Part shown: positions 36,065-43,754 of the stretch, piece after piece | Numbering within the stretch: position 1 is the stretch's first letter | How the letters are laid out: each line of letters begins with the position of its first letter | Origin: Anseongella ginsenosidimutans | Lineage (GTDB): Bacteria; Bacteroidota; Bacteroidia; Sphingobacteriales; Sphingobacteriaceae | Direction of reading: 5' to 3' | NCBI RefSeq assembly: GCF_008033235.1 | Contig: NZ_CP042432.1 | Coordinates: 1,798,001-1,862,000, forward strand | DNA length: 64,000 bases | Notes under the pieces: generated by a model | Told to the model about the DNA's origin: nothing | Seen by the model: only the letters and a program-made list of their open reading frames with translations | The model's database searches: none | Program-made: the position numbers and the translations under genes

Positions 36065-37282
36065 TTATGCGAAAGAATTTTCCGGGAGTGATCGTTCTAT
36101 CCCCATTTCCAGCCCGCGCAGCTCCGCGAGTCCGCGCAGCCTGCCAATGGCTGAATAACCGGGATTGGTTTGTTTGTGGAGATCGTCCAGCATTTGATGC
36201 CCGTGATCGGGGCGCATAGGGATATTGTGATCCGCCCGGCCCTGTTGCCGGCGGTTTTGCTGCTCTTTCACCAGGGCCTTTACTACGGCAAACATATCCA
36301 CGTTGCCTTCCAGGTGATTAGCTTCATAAAAACTCCCGTCTGCTTCGCGCTGCGTGCTTCGCAGATGAACGAAATGGATCCGGGAGCCCAGACGTTCAGC
36401 CATTGCGGCCAGGTCGTTATCCGGCCGTACCCCATATGATCCGGTGCAAAAACAAAGCCCGTTGGCGGGATCGTCTACAGCATCAAGCACCTGCCGGGCA
36501 TCTGCTTCCGTGCTGACTACGCGCGGAAGGCCCAGGATGGGGTAGGGAGGATCATCCGGATGGATAGCCATGCGAACGCCTTCTTCCGCAGCCACTGGGA
36601 TGATCGCCTTCAGGAATTCTTTCAGATTTTCCCTGAGTTCAGCGGCTCCGGTTTCCCGGTAGGTATCAAGCATGGCCTGGAATTGTGCAAGGCTATAGCT
36701 TGCTTCGGAACCCGGCAGGCCGGCAATAATATTCCTGATCAGCAGCTCTTTTTCTTCGACCGTGGCAGAGGATATGAATGCCTGCGCTTTTTCTGTCATT
36801 TCCGGGCCGTAAACTGCTTCGGCCCCAGGGCGTTTCAGTAAGAATAATTCAAAAGCCGCGAAATGCACGGCGTCAAAACGCAAGGCCCTGGATCCATCCG
36901 CAACCTCCCAGGCAAGATCAGTACGCGTCCAGTCAAGTACCGGCATGAAGTTATAGCAAATGACCTTAATTCCACATTTACCTACATTGCGAATGCTTTG
37001 CTTATAATGCTCAATATAGGTTTTGTAATTGCCAGAACGAATCTTAATATCCTCATGGACAGGGATACTCTCCACTACCGACCAGCGCAGATCCCTTTCG
37101 CGGCTATTCTTCAGGTCAAGGCGGATATCCTGTTTCCGCTTTTCAATTTCTTCCACCGTCCATATTTCCCCGTTGGGGACATGGTGCAAGGCGGTAACAA
37201 TACCGCTTGCCCCCGCCTGCATAACGTCCGCAAGGCTTACCGGGTCTCCCGGCCCGTACCATCTCCAGGTTTGCTCCATCAT
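36065..37282 (-). CDS. uxuA: Mannonate dehydratase
   Basis: Converts D-mannonate to 2-keto-3-deoxygluconate (KDG) in glucuronate degradation. 405 residues beginning [19 protein letters not shown], then [52 protein letters not shown] and the metal-binding region [17 protein letters not shown] with [10 protein letters not shown], and [17 protein letters not shown] near the C terminus. All the UxuA hallmarks are present. It is the last gene of the hexuronate operon; its product feeds KdgK and KdgA. Confidence 0.97.
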   Translation of the reverse strand: MMEQTWRWYGPGDPVSLADVMQAGASGIVTALHHVPNGEIWTVEEIEKRKQDIRLDLKNSRERDLRWSVVESIPVHEDIKIRSGNYKTYIEHYKQSIRNVGKCGIKVICYNFMPVLDWTRTDLAWEVADGSRALRFDAVHFAAFELFLLKRPGAEAVYGPEMTEKAQAFISSATVEEKELLIRNIIAGLPGSEASYSLAQFQAMLDTYRETGAAELRENLKEFLKAIIPVAAEEGVRMAIHPDDPPYPILGLPRVVSTEADARQVLDAVDDPANGLCFCTGSYGVRPDNDLAAMAERLGSRIHFVHLRSTQREADGSFYEANHLEGNVDMFAVVKALVKEQQNRRQQGRADHNIPMRPDHGHQMLDDLHKQTNPGYSAIGRLRGLAELRGLEMGIERSLPENSFA

Positions 37283-37311
37283 CGTATATGCTTGTTAGGC
37301 TTCATGCTTTG

Positions 37312-37436
37312 GGCGGTAGATGGGCCGTTTTAGCGTACCCGCCGTCGCTCAGGCTTATTTTCAGTACCCCAGGCGTTTCGAACCCGCCCCTGAAAATCAA
37401 CCATTGCTCCCTTCGGCCCCGCCAAAACCTACCGCC
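37312..37436 (-). repeat. Double-stem palindromic element, copy C
   Basis: A third long copy of the palindrome family, between uxuA and the MFS gene. The outermost arms are GGCGGTAG (37312-37319) and CTACCGCC (37429-37436), extended by TTTTAG/CAAAACC. The inner arms are TTATTTTCAG (37355-37364) and CTGAAAATCAA (37390-37400). The conserved GTCGCTCAGG segment and an apical GGCGTTTCGAACCCGCCC module are present. Confidence 0.7.
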
Positions 37437-37442
37437 ATCACC

Positions 37443-37659
37443 CCTCCGTAAACAATCTTAAACCTTGAACTTCAAAACTTTGCGCTTTAAACTACAAACT
37501 TCAAACCCTGAACTTGAACTTTAAACTTTAAACCTTGAACCTTCAAACCTTGAACCATGAAACCTTGAACCATGAAACCTTGAACCTTGAAACCTTGAAC
37601 CTTGAAACCTTGAACCATGAAACCTTGAACCTGAAACTATAAACTTGAAGGATTCAAGT
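37443..37659 (-). repeat. Heptamer repeat array downstream of the hexuronate MFS gene
   Basis: On the minus strand, units such as AGGTTCA, AGGTTTCA and AAGTTTA follow one another for over 200 bp. Part of it (about 37535-37630) has a regular 15-bp (7+8) rhythm with GGTTCAAGGTTTCA(T/A). Sense orientation relative to the MFS gene. Together with palindromic copy C it fills the 377-bp gap; there is no gene. Confidence 0.85.
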
Positions 37660-37664
37660 TTATA
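37638..37664. terminator. Hairpin overlapping the MFS stop codon
   Basis: TATAAACTTGAA and TTCAAGTTTATA form a perfect 12-bp stem with a 3-nt loop (GGA on the plus strand), and the MFS stop codon (37660-37662) lies inside it. It is A/T-rich and lacks a clean U run, so termination is possible but not certain. Confidence 0.45.
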
Positions 37665-38979
37665 ATTTGGCCCGTTCCAATTTCGGCGCAAGCAAGTGAA
37701 TCAACAGCAAAGCGATCAGGTAAGCACAGCTGGCATAGATAAATATAGGCAGGTATCCTGCCGCATTTACAATATAGCCGGTCGCCGCGGTTAAAATGGT
37801 TCCCCCGATAGCCCCCCAAACGCCGCCTATACCTACCACGGAAGCTACGGCTTTCTTGGGGAACATGTCCGACACGAGGCTGAAAAGGTTGCAGGAAAAT
37901 CCCTGGTGGGCGGAAGTAGCAATGGCAATGAGCGCGATGGCCACAACCAGGCTATCCGTCATGGAGGCAAAGAAAATGGGAATAACTGTAATTCCGCAGA
38001 TCAGCATGGTTACTTTCCGGGCCTTGTTGACGGTCCATCCTTTTTCAATGAAGCGGGTGGCCAGCCAGCCGTAAAAAATACTTCCCACGTCTGATACCAG
38101 GTAGATCAGGATAAAGGGCAGGCCGATGCTTTTTAAATCCAGGTTCTGGTCCAGCGACTGGCTGTCCTGGAAAAAGGACGGCAGCCAGAAAAGGAACATC
38201 CACCATACGCAATCGGTCATGAACTTACCGGCTGCGAAAGCCCAGGTTTGCCGGTATTTGAATAATCTGGCCCAGGGAACTTTTGTTACGTCGGCATTGT
38301 CTTTTTCATCCGCGTCGCTATTGATCAGTTCCAGTTCTTCCTTTGAAATGTTTTCATGTTCTTCGGGCCGCTTATACATTTTTAGCCAGAAGTAAAGCAG
38401 GACAAACCCGACAAGGCCGGTGATAATAAAGGAATATTCCCAGCCCCAGCTCAGAATGATCCATGGGACAAAAAGAGCAGTGAGAATAACGCCTACATTG
38501 GTGCCCGCGTTAAAGATCCCGGTAGCAAAAGATCGCTCTCTTTTCGGAAACCATTCGGCAACGGTTTTGATACTCGCCGGGAAATTTCCCGCTTCACCGA
38601 AGCCCAACAGGAAACGCAGGCTCAGGAGCCCTCCTATGGAACCGACGAATCCTGTACCTATTGCTGCAAATCCCCAAATAGTCATGGCAGAAGCAAAACC
38701 TTTCCGGGTGCCTATGCGGTCAACAAACCAGCCCACCAGGATGAATCCTAGTGCATAGGCAATTTTAAAGGAGGCATCGATCCAGCCTTTCACTTCATTG
38801 AATTCAGCATGGTGTTCCTCGGTGATCGCGTCTCCTTCGGGTATGTTCATAATGGCCCGCTGGAATTCCTCATCGATAACGGTAAAGGAAATCACCTGGC
38901 GATCAATATAATTGACCGTGGTGATGAAGAATAATAAGGCAAGGATTCTCCAGCGATAGCCTTTCAGAAATCTGTTCAT
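37660..38979 (-). CDS. MFS transporter, probable hexuronate (ExuT-type)
   Basis: Major facilitator of the anion:cation symporter (ACS) type, 439 residues with about 12 helices. Family features are YIDRQVISFTVIDEEFQ near the N terminus, DRIGTRKGFASAMTIWGFAA, LLGFGEAGNFPASIKTVAEW (a GEAGNFPA motif shared by ExuT-like transporters) and FPKRERSFATGIFNAGTNVG. It lies between kdgA and uxuA in the hexuronate operon, so glucuronate or galacturonate (or a close relative) is the likely substrate. It probably works with an outer-membrane route that is not encoded here. Confidence 0.9.
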   Translation of the reverse strand: MNRFLKGYRWRILALLFFITTVNYIDRQVISFTVIDEEFQRAIMNIPEGDAITEEHHAEFNEVKGWIDASFKIAYALGFILVGWFVDRIGTRKGFASAMTIWGFAAIGTGFVGSIGGLLSLRFLLGFGEAGNFPASIKTVAEWFPKRERSFATGIFNAGTNVGVILTALFVPWIILSWGWEYSFIITGLVGFVLLYFWLKMYKRPEEHENISKEELELINSDADEKDNADVTKVPWARLFKYRQTWAFAAGKFMTDCVWWMFLFWLPSFFQDSQSLDQNLDLKSIGLPFILIYLVSDVGSIFYGWLATRFIEKGWTVNKARKVTMLICGITVIPIFFASMTDSLVVAIALIAIATSAHQGFSCNLFSLVSDMFPKKAVASVVGIGGVWGAIGGTILTAATGYIVNAAGYLPIFIYASCAYLIALLLIHLLAPKLERAKL

Positions 38980-39005
38980 GATATTGGGTTAGATTAGTTT
39001 GCGAT

Positions 39006-39671
39006 TTATTTAATGGATTGTATTATTTCAAGCGCAGAGCGGGCCGTATCTTCCAGCTGGTCCCAGTCCTTGTTGCGGATAAGTTCTTTCGGGAAAAGGC
39101 TTGAACCCATTCCAACGCAGGCGGCGCCGGCCTTAAACCACTTTGTCAGGTTTTCACGGGTGGGCTCCACGCCTCCGGTGACCAGGATGCTGGTCCAGGG
39201 CATGGGGCCTTTCAGGGCTTTTATAAAATCAGGGCCCAGGATATTTGCCGGGAATAATTTAACCACTTCGGCACCCAGCTCTTCTGCCGAAGAAATCTCT
39301 GTCATCGTGGAAGCGCCCGGCATCCAGGCAATTTTCCGCCGGTTGCACAAAAGGGCGACATCGCTCTTTATAACGGGCGCTACAATGAAATCGGCTCCCA
39401 TTTGTATATACAATGCCGCAGTAGGGGCGTCCATAATGGTACCCGCGCCAAAAACAAGATCGGGCAGTTCTTTTTTTACAAACCGCGAAAGCTCCGCGAA
39501 TATTTCATGGGCGAAATCCCCCCTGTTCGTATATTCAATTACCCGGACCCCGCCACGGTAACACGCCCTGAATACTTCTTTACAAGTTTCGGGATCTTCA
39601 TTATAAAACAGGGGAACAAACTTCGTCGCATGTAACGCCCCATATACTTCCAATCTGCTGAACCGTGCCAT
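39006..39671 (-). CDS. kdgA: KDPG aldolase (2-dehydro-3-deoxyphosphogluconate aldolase)
   Basis: Class I aldolase that splits KDPG to pyruvate and glyceraldehyde 3-phosphate, the last step of hexuronate breakdown. 221 residues from ATG 39671 (a TTG one codon earlier is less likely). The barrel has the catalytic Glu in VRVIEYTNRGD, FGAGTIMDAPTAALYIQMGA, the Schiff-base Lys in FIVAPVIKSDVALLCNRRKI, and phosphate-binding VVKLFPANILGPDFIKAL and TGGVEPTRENL. It follows kdgK; the gap contains a heptamer array. Confidence 0.93.
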   Translation of the reverse strand: MARFSRLEVYGALHATKFVPLFYNEDPETCKEVFRACYRGGVRVIEYTNRGDFAHEIFAELSRFVKKELPDLVFGAGTIMDAPTAALYIQMGADFIVAPVIKSDVALLCNRRKIAWMPGASTMTEISSAEELGAEVVKLFPANILGPDFIKALKGPMPWTSILVTGGVEPTRENLTKWFKAGAACVGMGSSLFPKELIRNKDWDQLEDTARSALEIIQSIK

Positions 39672-39725
39672 CAAAACTAAAAACTAAAAACCTTAAACTT
39701 TGAACCTTGAACTATAAACTTCAAC
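39672..39725 (-). repeat. Heptamer repeat array between kdgK and kdgA
   Basis: After the kdgK stop the minus strand has a small hairpin GTTGC-TTC-GCAAC and then 7-bp units (TTGAAGT, TTATAGT, TCAAGGT, TTTTAGT types) up to the kdgA ATG. Same family and relative orientation as the other arrays; it also leaves kdgA without a visible Shine-Dalgarno site. Confidence 0.8.
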
Positions 39726-39742
39726 CGTTGCGAAGCAACAAA

Positions 39743-40777
39743 CTACCGGCTAACACGCCCTGAAGCATCCCCGGACATTAACTTTTCGACTTCCGCTACT
39801 GTTACCCTGTTATAATCTCCCTGAATAGTATGTTTCAGACAGGAAGCCGCCGTAGCGAAATTAAGCGCCTTTTGGTCATCCCCTTCATAGGTGACGAGTC
39901 CATAGATCAGTCCTCCCATAAAAGAATCGCCCCCGCCAACGCGGTCAACGATATGGGTGATCTGGTAAGTAGGAGCTGTAAAAAGCTTATTCCCGTCAAA
40001 CAGGACCCCGGACCAGGAATTATGGTTCGCATTGATGGAACCCCGGAGCGTGATGATCGCCTTTTTCGCCCTTGTAAACCTTTGCATCAACTGACGGCAA
40101 ACCGATTCATAGCCGGCAGCTTCTACATGGCCGCTGGTGACGTCGGCTCCTTCGGGATGGATCCCGAAAACCTTTTCGGCATCTTCTTCGTTTCCAAGTA
40201 TGACATCGCATCCTGCTACCAGTTCCGGCATTACTTCTGAAGCGGTTTTCCCGTATTTCCATAGGTTTTTGCGGAAGTTAAGGTCGCAGGAAACAGTGAT
40301 CCCTTTCTCGTTCGCCTTCCTGATCCCTTCCAGGCAAACATCCGCAGCGCCCTGTGAAATGGCGGGTGTGATCCCCGTCCAGTGGAACCAGCGGACGCCT
40401 TCAAATACCTTGTCCCAGTCTACCATTCCTGGTGCGATGCTGGAAATGGAAGAATGGGCCCGGTCATAGATCACTTTGCTGGAACGGCTTACGCTGCCGG
40501 TTTCCAGAAAGTAAATGCCCAGCCGCTCGCCGCCCCTGAGGATGCTGCCGGTATCAACCTGCAAGCCCCTGAGTTCGCTTATGAGGGCATCCGAGAGATC
40601 ATTGTCCGGAAGACGGGTCACGAAACGCGCCGGCAGGCCGTAATTCGCGAGCGATACCGCGACATTGGCCTCCCCTCCGCCGAACGAGGCCTCGAATTGT
40701 TTTGCCTGCTGAAAGCGCTGGTAACCAGGAGTGGCTAAGCGAAGCATGACTTCGCCGAATGTGACGATTGATTTCAT
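39743..40777 (-). CDS. kdgK: 2-dehydro-3-deoxygluconokinase (PfkB family sugar kinase)
   Basis: Phosphorylates KDG to KDPG. 344 residues with the PfkB fold: N-terminal IVTFGEVMLRLATPGYQRFQ and FEASFGGGEANVAVSLANYG (substrate-site GGGEANVA), the dimer-lid region, and the C-terminal ATP/anion-hole motif VDRVGGGDSFMGGLIYGL with the catalytic Asp in GGGDSF. It is followed by kdgA and preceded by uxaC (23 bp), so the order of genes follows the order of steps in the pathway. Confidence 0.92.
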   Translation of the reverse strand: MKSIVTFGEVMLRLATPGYQRFQQAKQFEASFGGGEANVAVSLANYGLPARFVTRLPDNDLSDALISELRGLQVDTGSILRGGERLGIYFLETGSVSRSSKVIYDRAHSSISSIAPGMVDWDKVFEGVRWFHWTGITPAISQGAADVCLEGIRKANEKGITVSCDLNFRKNLWKYGKTASEVMPELVAGCDVILGNEEDAEKVFGIHPEGADVTSGHVEAAGYESVCRQLMQRFTRAKKAIITLRGSINANHNSWSGVLFDGNKLFTAPTYQITHIVDRVGGGDSFMGGLIYGLVTYEGDDQKALNFATAASCLKHTIQGDYNRVTVAEVEKLMSGDASGRVSR

Positions 40778-40800
40778 TGTAATATAATGGTTTGACTCCC

Positions 40801-42204
40801 TTAGGGTAAAAAGCTAAAATACGTTTTTGCGTTATAGTAACAAATATTTTGTATCATCTGGCCGAGCCATTTGGTGTCGTTTGGCAGCTCTCCGTTTTCC
40901 ACATCCCTGCCGATAAGATTGCAGAGGATCCGCCGGAAATATTCGTGCCTTGGAAAGGATACAAAACTCCGTGAATCGGTAAGCATGCCAATAAAACGGC
41001 TCAGCAAACCGATATTGGAGAGGGTGTTCAGCTGCTTCTCCATACCGTCCTTCTGGTCAAGGTACCACCAGCCCGACCCGAACTGCATTTTGCCGGGAAT
41101 GCTGCTATCCTGGTAATTGCCCATCATGGTCGCGAAGATCTCGTTATCGGCCGGGTTGAGGTTGTAAACGATGGTTCTCGCCAGTTTTTCTTCCCTGTCG
41201 AGCCGGTCGAAAAAGCGCATCATCCTGCGTGCATGAACAAGATCGTCGATGGAATCCACCCCGGCATCAGCGCCCAGTTTTGAGAGCAGCCTGCTGTTGG
41301 CGTTTCGCAATGCGCCTACATGAAATTGCTGCACCCAACCTTTTTCATAGTCCATGACCGCGAGAAAATAAAGCAGAGCGGATTTGAATTTGGCAGTCTC
41401 CGCCGGGCTGGGGACAGTACCTTCCCGTACCTTCAGGAAGATCAGCAGGACTTCTTCATCGGTATACTCTTCTGAATAAAAGGTATCCAGGCCATGGTCG
41501 GATACCCTGCAGCCTGCCTGGTGAAAAAAATCGTGACGGGCTTTCAACGCTTCCAGAAGAGAGGAATAGTTGCTGATATCTATGTCTGCCGCTTCACTCA
41601 GCCGGTCCATATACTGGTTGAATGCCTCCGGGTTTTCAATTGCCAGCGCTTTGTCGGCACGAAAAGCGGGCAGGACGCGGACGCCAAAGGGATCCCGGGC
41701 AATTGCCAGGTGATGTTCCAGCGAGTCACAGGGGTCATCCGTGGTACACAGCGCTTCTACCCGGTAATGACGGAGCAGCGAGCGGGCGCTGAAGGTTTCC
41801 TGCAACTGCCGGTTACATTCTCGATAAATAGCTCCGGCGCTTTGGCTGTTAAGGATGTCGGTAATACCAAACGGATTCCGAAGTTCCATATGCGTCCAGT
41901 GGTAAAGCGGGTTCCGCATTGTATAAGGAACGGTTTCGGCCCATTTTATAAATTTGGTTTCATCATCGGCATCACCGGTAATATACCGCTCCTCCACACC
42001 ATTGGCCCGCATTGCCCTCCATTTATAGTGGTCGCCGTGCAGCCATAGCTGCGTCATGTTCTCATACCGCCGGTCCGCCGCAATTTCCGCGGGAGGGAGG
42101 TGATTATGATAGTCAATAACGGGCATGCCCGCAGCGTAGTCATGATATAACAGGCGGGCTGATTCGGTTTGAAGCAGGAAATGTTCTGAAAGAAATGATT
42201 CCAT
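40801..42204 (-). CDS. uxaC: Glucuronate/galacturonate isomerase
   Basis: Uronate isomerase of the amidohydrolase superfamily, 467 residues; converts D-glucuronate to D-fructuronate and D-galacturonate to D-tagaturonate. The metal-site motif is MPVIDYHNHLPPAEIAADRR near residue 28, followed by LWLHGDHYKWRAMRANGVEE, LCTTDDPCDSLEHH, VSDHGLDTFY, GWVQQFHVGALRNANSRLL and FGSGWWYLDQKDGMEKQL. No deviation from the family is seen. It begins 4 bp after uxaB. Confidence 0.97.
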   Translation of the reverse strand: MESFLSEHFLLQTESARLLYHDYAAGMPVIDYHNHLPPAEIAADRRYENMTQLWLHGDHYKWRAMRANGVEERYITGDADDETKFIKWAETVPYTMRNPLYHWTHMELRNPFGITDILNSQSAGAIYRECNRQLQETFSARSLLRHYRVEALCTTDDPCDSLEHHLAIARDPFGVRVLPAFRADKALAIENPEAFNQYMDRLSEAADIDISNYSSLLEALKARHDFFHQAGCRVSDHGLDTFYSEEYTDEEVLLIFLKVREGTVPSPAETAKFKSALLYFLAVMDYEKGWVQQFHVGALRNANSRLLSKLGADAGVDSIDDLVHARRMMRFFDRLDREEKLARTIVYNLNPADNEIFATMMGNYQDSSIPGKMQFGSGWWYLDQKDGMEKQLNTLSNIGLLSRFIGMLTDSRSFVSFPRHEYFRRILCNLIGRDVENGELPNDTKWLGQMIQNICYYNAKTYFSFLP

Positions 42205-42208
42205 GTGA

Positions 42209-43678
42209 TCAGGGTCTTGCTGGGGTGGTGTTTAAAAATTGTTCCAATACCTCCCGTGCGGGGGTTTGCAGTAACTGCTCCAGGAAAGAAAGAACAGCGG
42301 CGGCGAACAAGGCGGTTTGTTCCGCATCTTTGGTAAGGGCTAATTTCTCCAAAGTGGCGTTCACCACCTTTCCGGGAGAATTTCCCGCCCAGAGTTCCTT
42401 GAACCAAACTGCCATGTCGTCCTCTACGGCCAGATCCGCGGCATTTTTCATGAAAAGCAGGTAAGCAGCCAAGCCCAGGGCCATATGCCGCGGCGCTTTC
42501 CCCTCCAGTTTAAAATAGCGCTGGATGGTAGCAGCATTGCGCAGCTTCATCTTGGTACTTTGCTGGAACATGATGTTGATCAGCTTATGTACGATGTGCG
42601 GATTCTGAAAACGCTCGAATACTTGCCTGGCATAGGAAGAAGGACGGGGCGAAATGCCTTCCAGCGTAGGGGCAATTTCAACCTGCATGAGCTGCTGCAT
42701 GAACCGCGACACCAGCGGGTCGTTGACCGCCTGGTACACCGTTTCCTGCCCGCAAAGAAAGGCAAGAGGTACTGAAAAGGTATGTGTGCCGTTCAGCAGC
42801 CTTAATTTTTGTTCTCTGTAAGGCTCGATATCATCCGTGATAATCACGCGGTCGTCTGCTTTCGCAAATTCCAGTACGTCTTTCACCCGTTGGCCTCCTT
42901 CAATAGCCCACAGCAGGTAGGATTCGCATTCAAGCAGGAGCTGATCTGTATAACCAAGGCGGGCAAAGGTTTCCTGTTGCTGCCCGGGATCGGGTTTGCC
43001 GGGGATGATCCGGTCAACGATGGTATTGCAAAAATGGTTGGCATCGTTCAGCCATTTGATGAATTCCGGTTCAAAGTTGTTCTTCCCGGCCAGTTTTACC
43101 ACCATTTCCTGCAGGACCTTTCCATTGTTCACTACCAGTTCGCAAGGCAGGATCACGAGCCCGCTTTCGGGGCTGCCGCCTGAGGCTTTAAAACGCTCGT
43201 GAAGAACAACCGCCACTTTCCCCGGAAAAGAGGCGGGCGTTTTCCCCGTGGAAAGGTCCTCTTCCAGGTACTGGAGGCCGGCTTCCGTGGTGTTGGAAAT
43301 CAGGAGCTGAAGGGAAGGGCTTTGAGCCGCTTCCAGCACAAGTTCCCATTGGTCGGTCGCGCTGACCACCCGGTTGAGGGCGGCGGCCAGCACGAACTCG
43401 TTTATTTCTTTATCTTTAATATTAACGGTATATAAATTATCCTGCCTGGCGAAATTGCCCGGCTGCCCGGGAGTTGATTTCACCACCAGGATGCTTCCGT
43501 TAAAAAGCTGCTGTTTATTAGCTTTGTCTACCAGGTAATCGGTAAAGCCCCGGAGAAAGCCTCCGGTACCGAATTGAAGAATCTTTTCCGGCAAGTCGAA
43601 GCGAATGCCCTTTGAAAGTTCCTTAATTTCCTGTTTTTCAGTAGTTTCTACTAGTTTACGGCTTAAAATCTCGTCCAT
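42209..43678 (-). CDS. uxaB: Tagaturonate reductase (mannitol dehydrogenase superfamily)
   Basis: NAD-dependent altronate oxidoreductase (tagaturonate reductase), 489 residues. The N-terminal Rossmann part has KILQFGTGGFLRGFTDYLVD, the middle NANHFCNTIVDRIIPGKPDP (family motif around N-F-C-N-T-I-V-D-R-I), and the C-terminal domain KLRLLNGTHTFSVPLAFLCG with the catalytic Lys region. It is the first gene of the hexuronate operon. The operon lacks a UxaA altronate dehydratase and an obvious UxuB fructuronate reductase but does contain UxuA, so this reductase may work on fructuronate here, or the missing genes lie elsewhere. A LacI-type operator candidate lies 48 bp upstream. Confidence 0.9.
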   Translation of the reverse strand: MDEILSRKLVETTEKQEIKELSKGIRFDLPEKILQFGTGGFLRGFTDYLVDKANKQQLFNGSILVVKSTPGQPGNFARQDNLYTVNIKDKEINEFVLAAALNRVVSATDQWELVLEAAQSPSLQLLISNTTEAGLQYLEEDLSTGKTPASFPGKVAVVLHERFKASGGSPESGLVILPCELVVNNGKVLQEMVVKLAGKNNFEPEFIKWLNDANHFCNTIVDRIIPGKPDPGQQQETFARLGYTDQLLLECESYLLWAIEGGQRVKDVLEFAKADDRVIITDDIEPYREQKLRLLNGTHTFSVPLAFLCGQETVYQAVNDPLVSRFMQQLMQVEIAPTLEGISPRPSSYARQVFERFQNPHIVHKLINIMFQQSTKMKLRNAATIQRYFKLEGKAPRHMALGLAAYLLFMKNAADLAVEDDMAVWFKELWAGNSPGKVVNATLEKLALTKDAEQTALFAAAVLSFLEQLLQTPAREVLEQFLNTTPARP

Positions 43679-43725
43679 AAATCACTGGCTCTATCAGGTC
43701 AACAGGTGGCTAATATAAATAAAAT

Positions 43726-43735
43726 CAATCGATTG
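43726..43735. promoter_or_regulatory. LacI-type operator candidate upstream of uxaB
   Basis: CAATCGATTG is a perfect palindrome with the central CG and the AAnCGnTT pattern used by many LacI-family repressors. It is 48 bp upstream of the hexuronate operon start. No regulator gene is in the cluster. Confidence 0.4.
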
Positions 43736-43754
43736 CGTAACTTTTTATTTTCTT

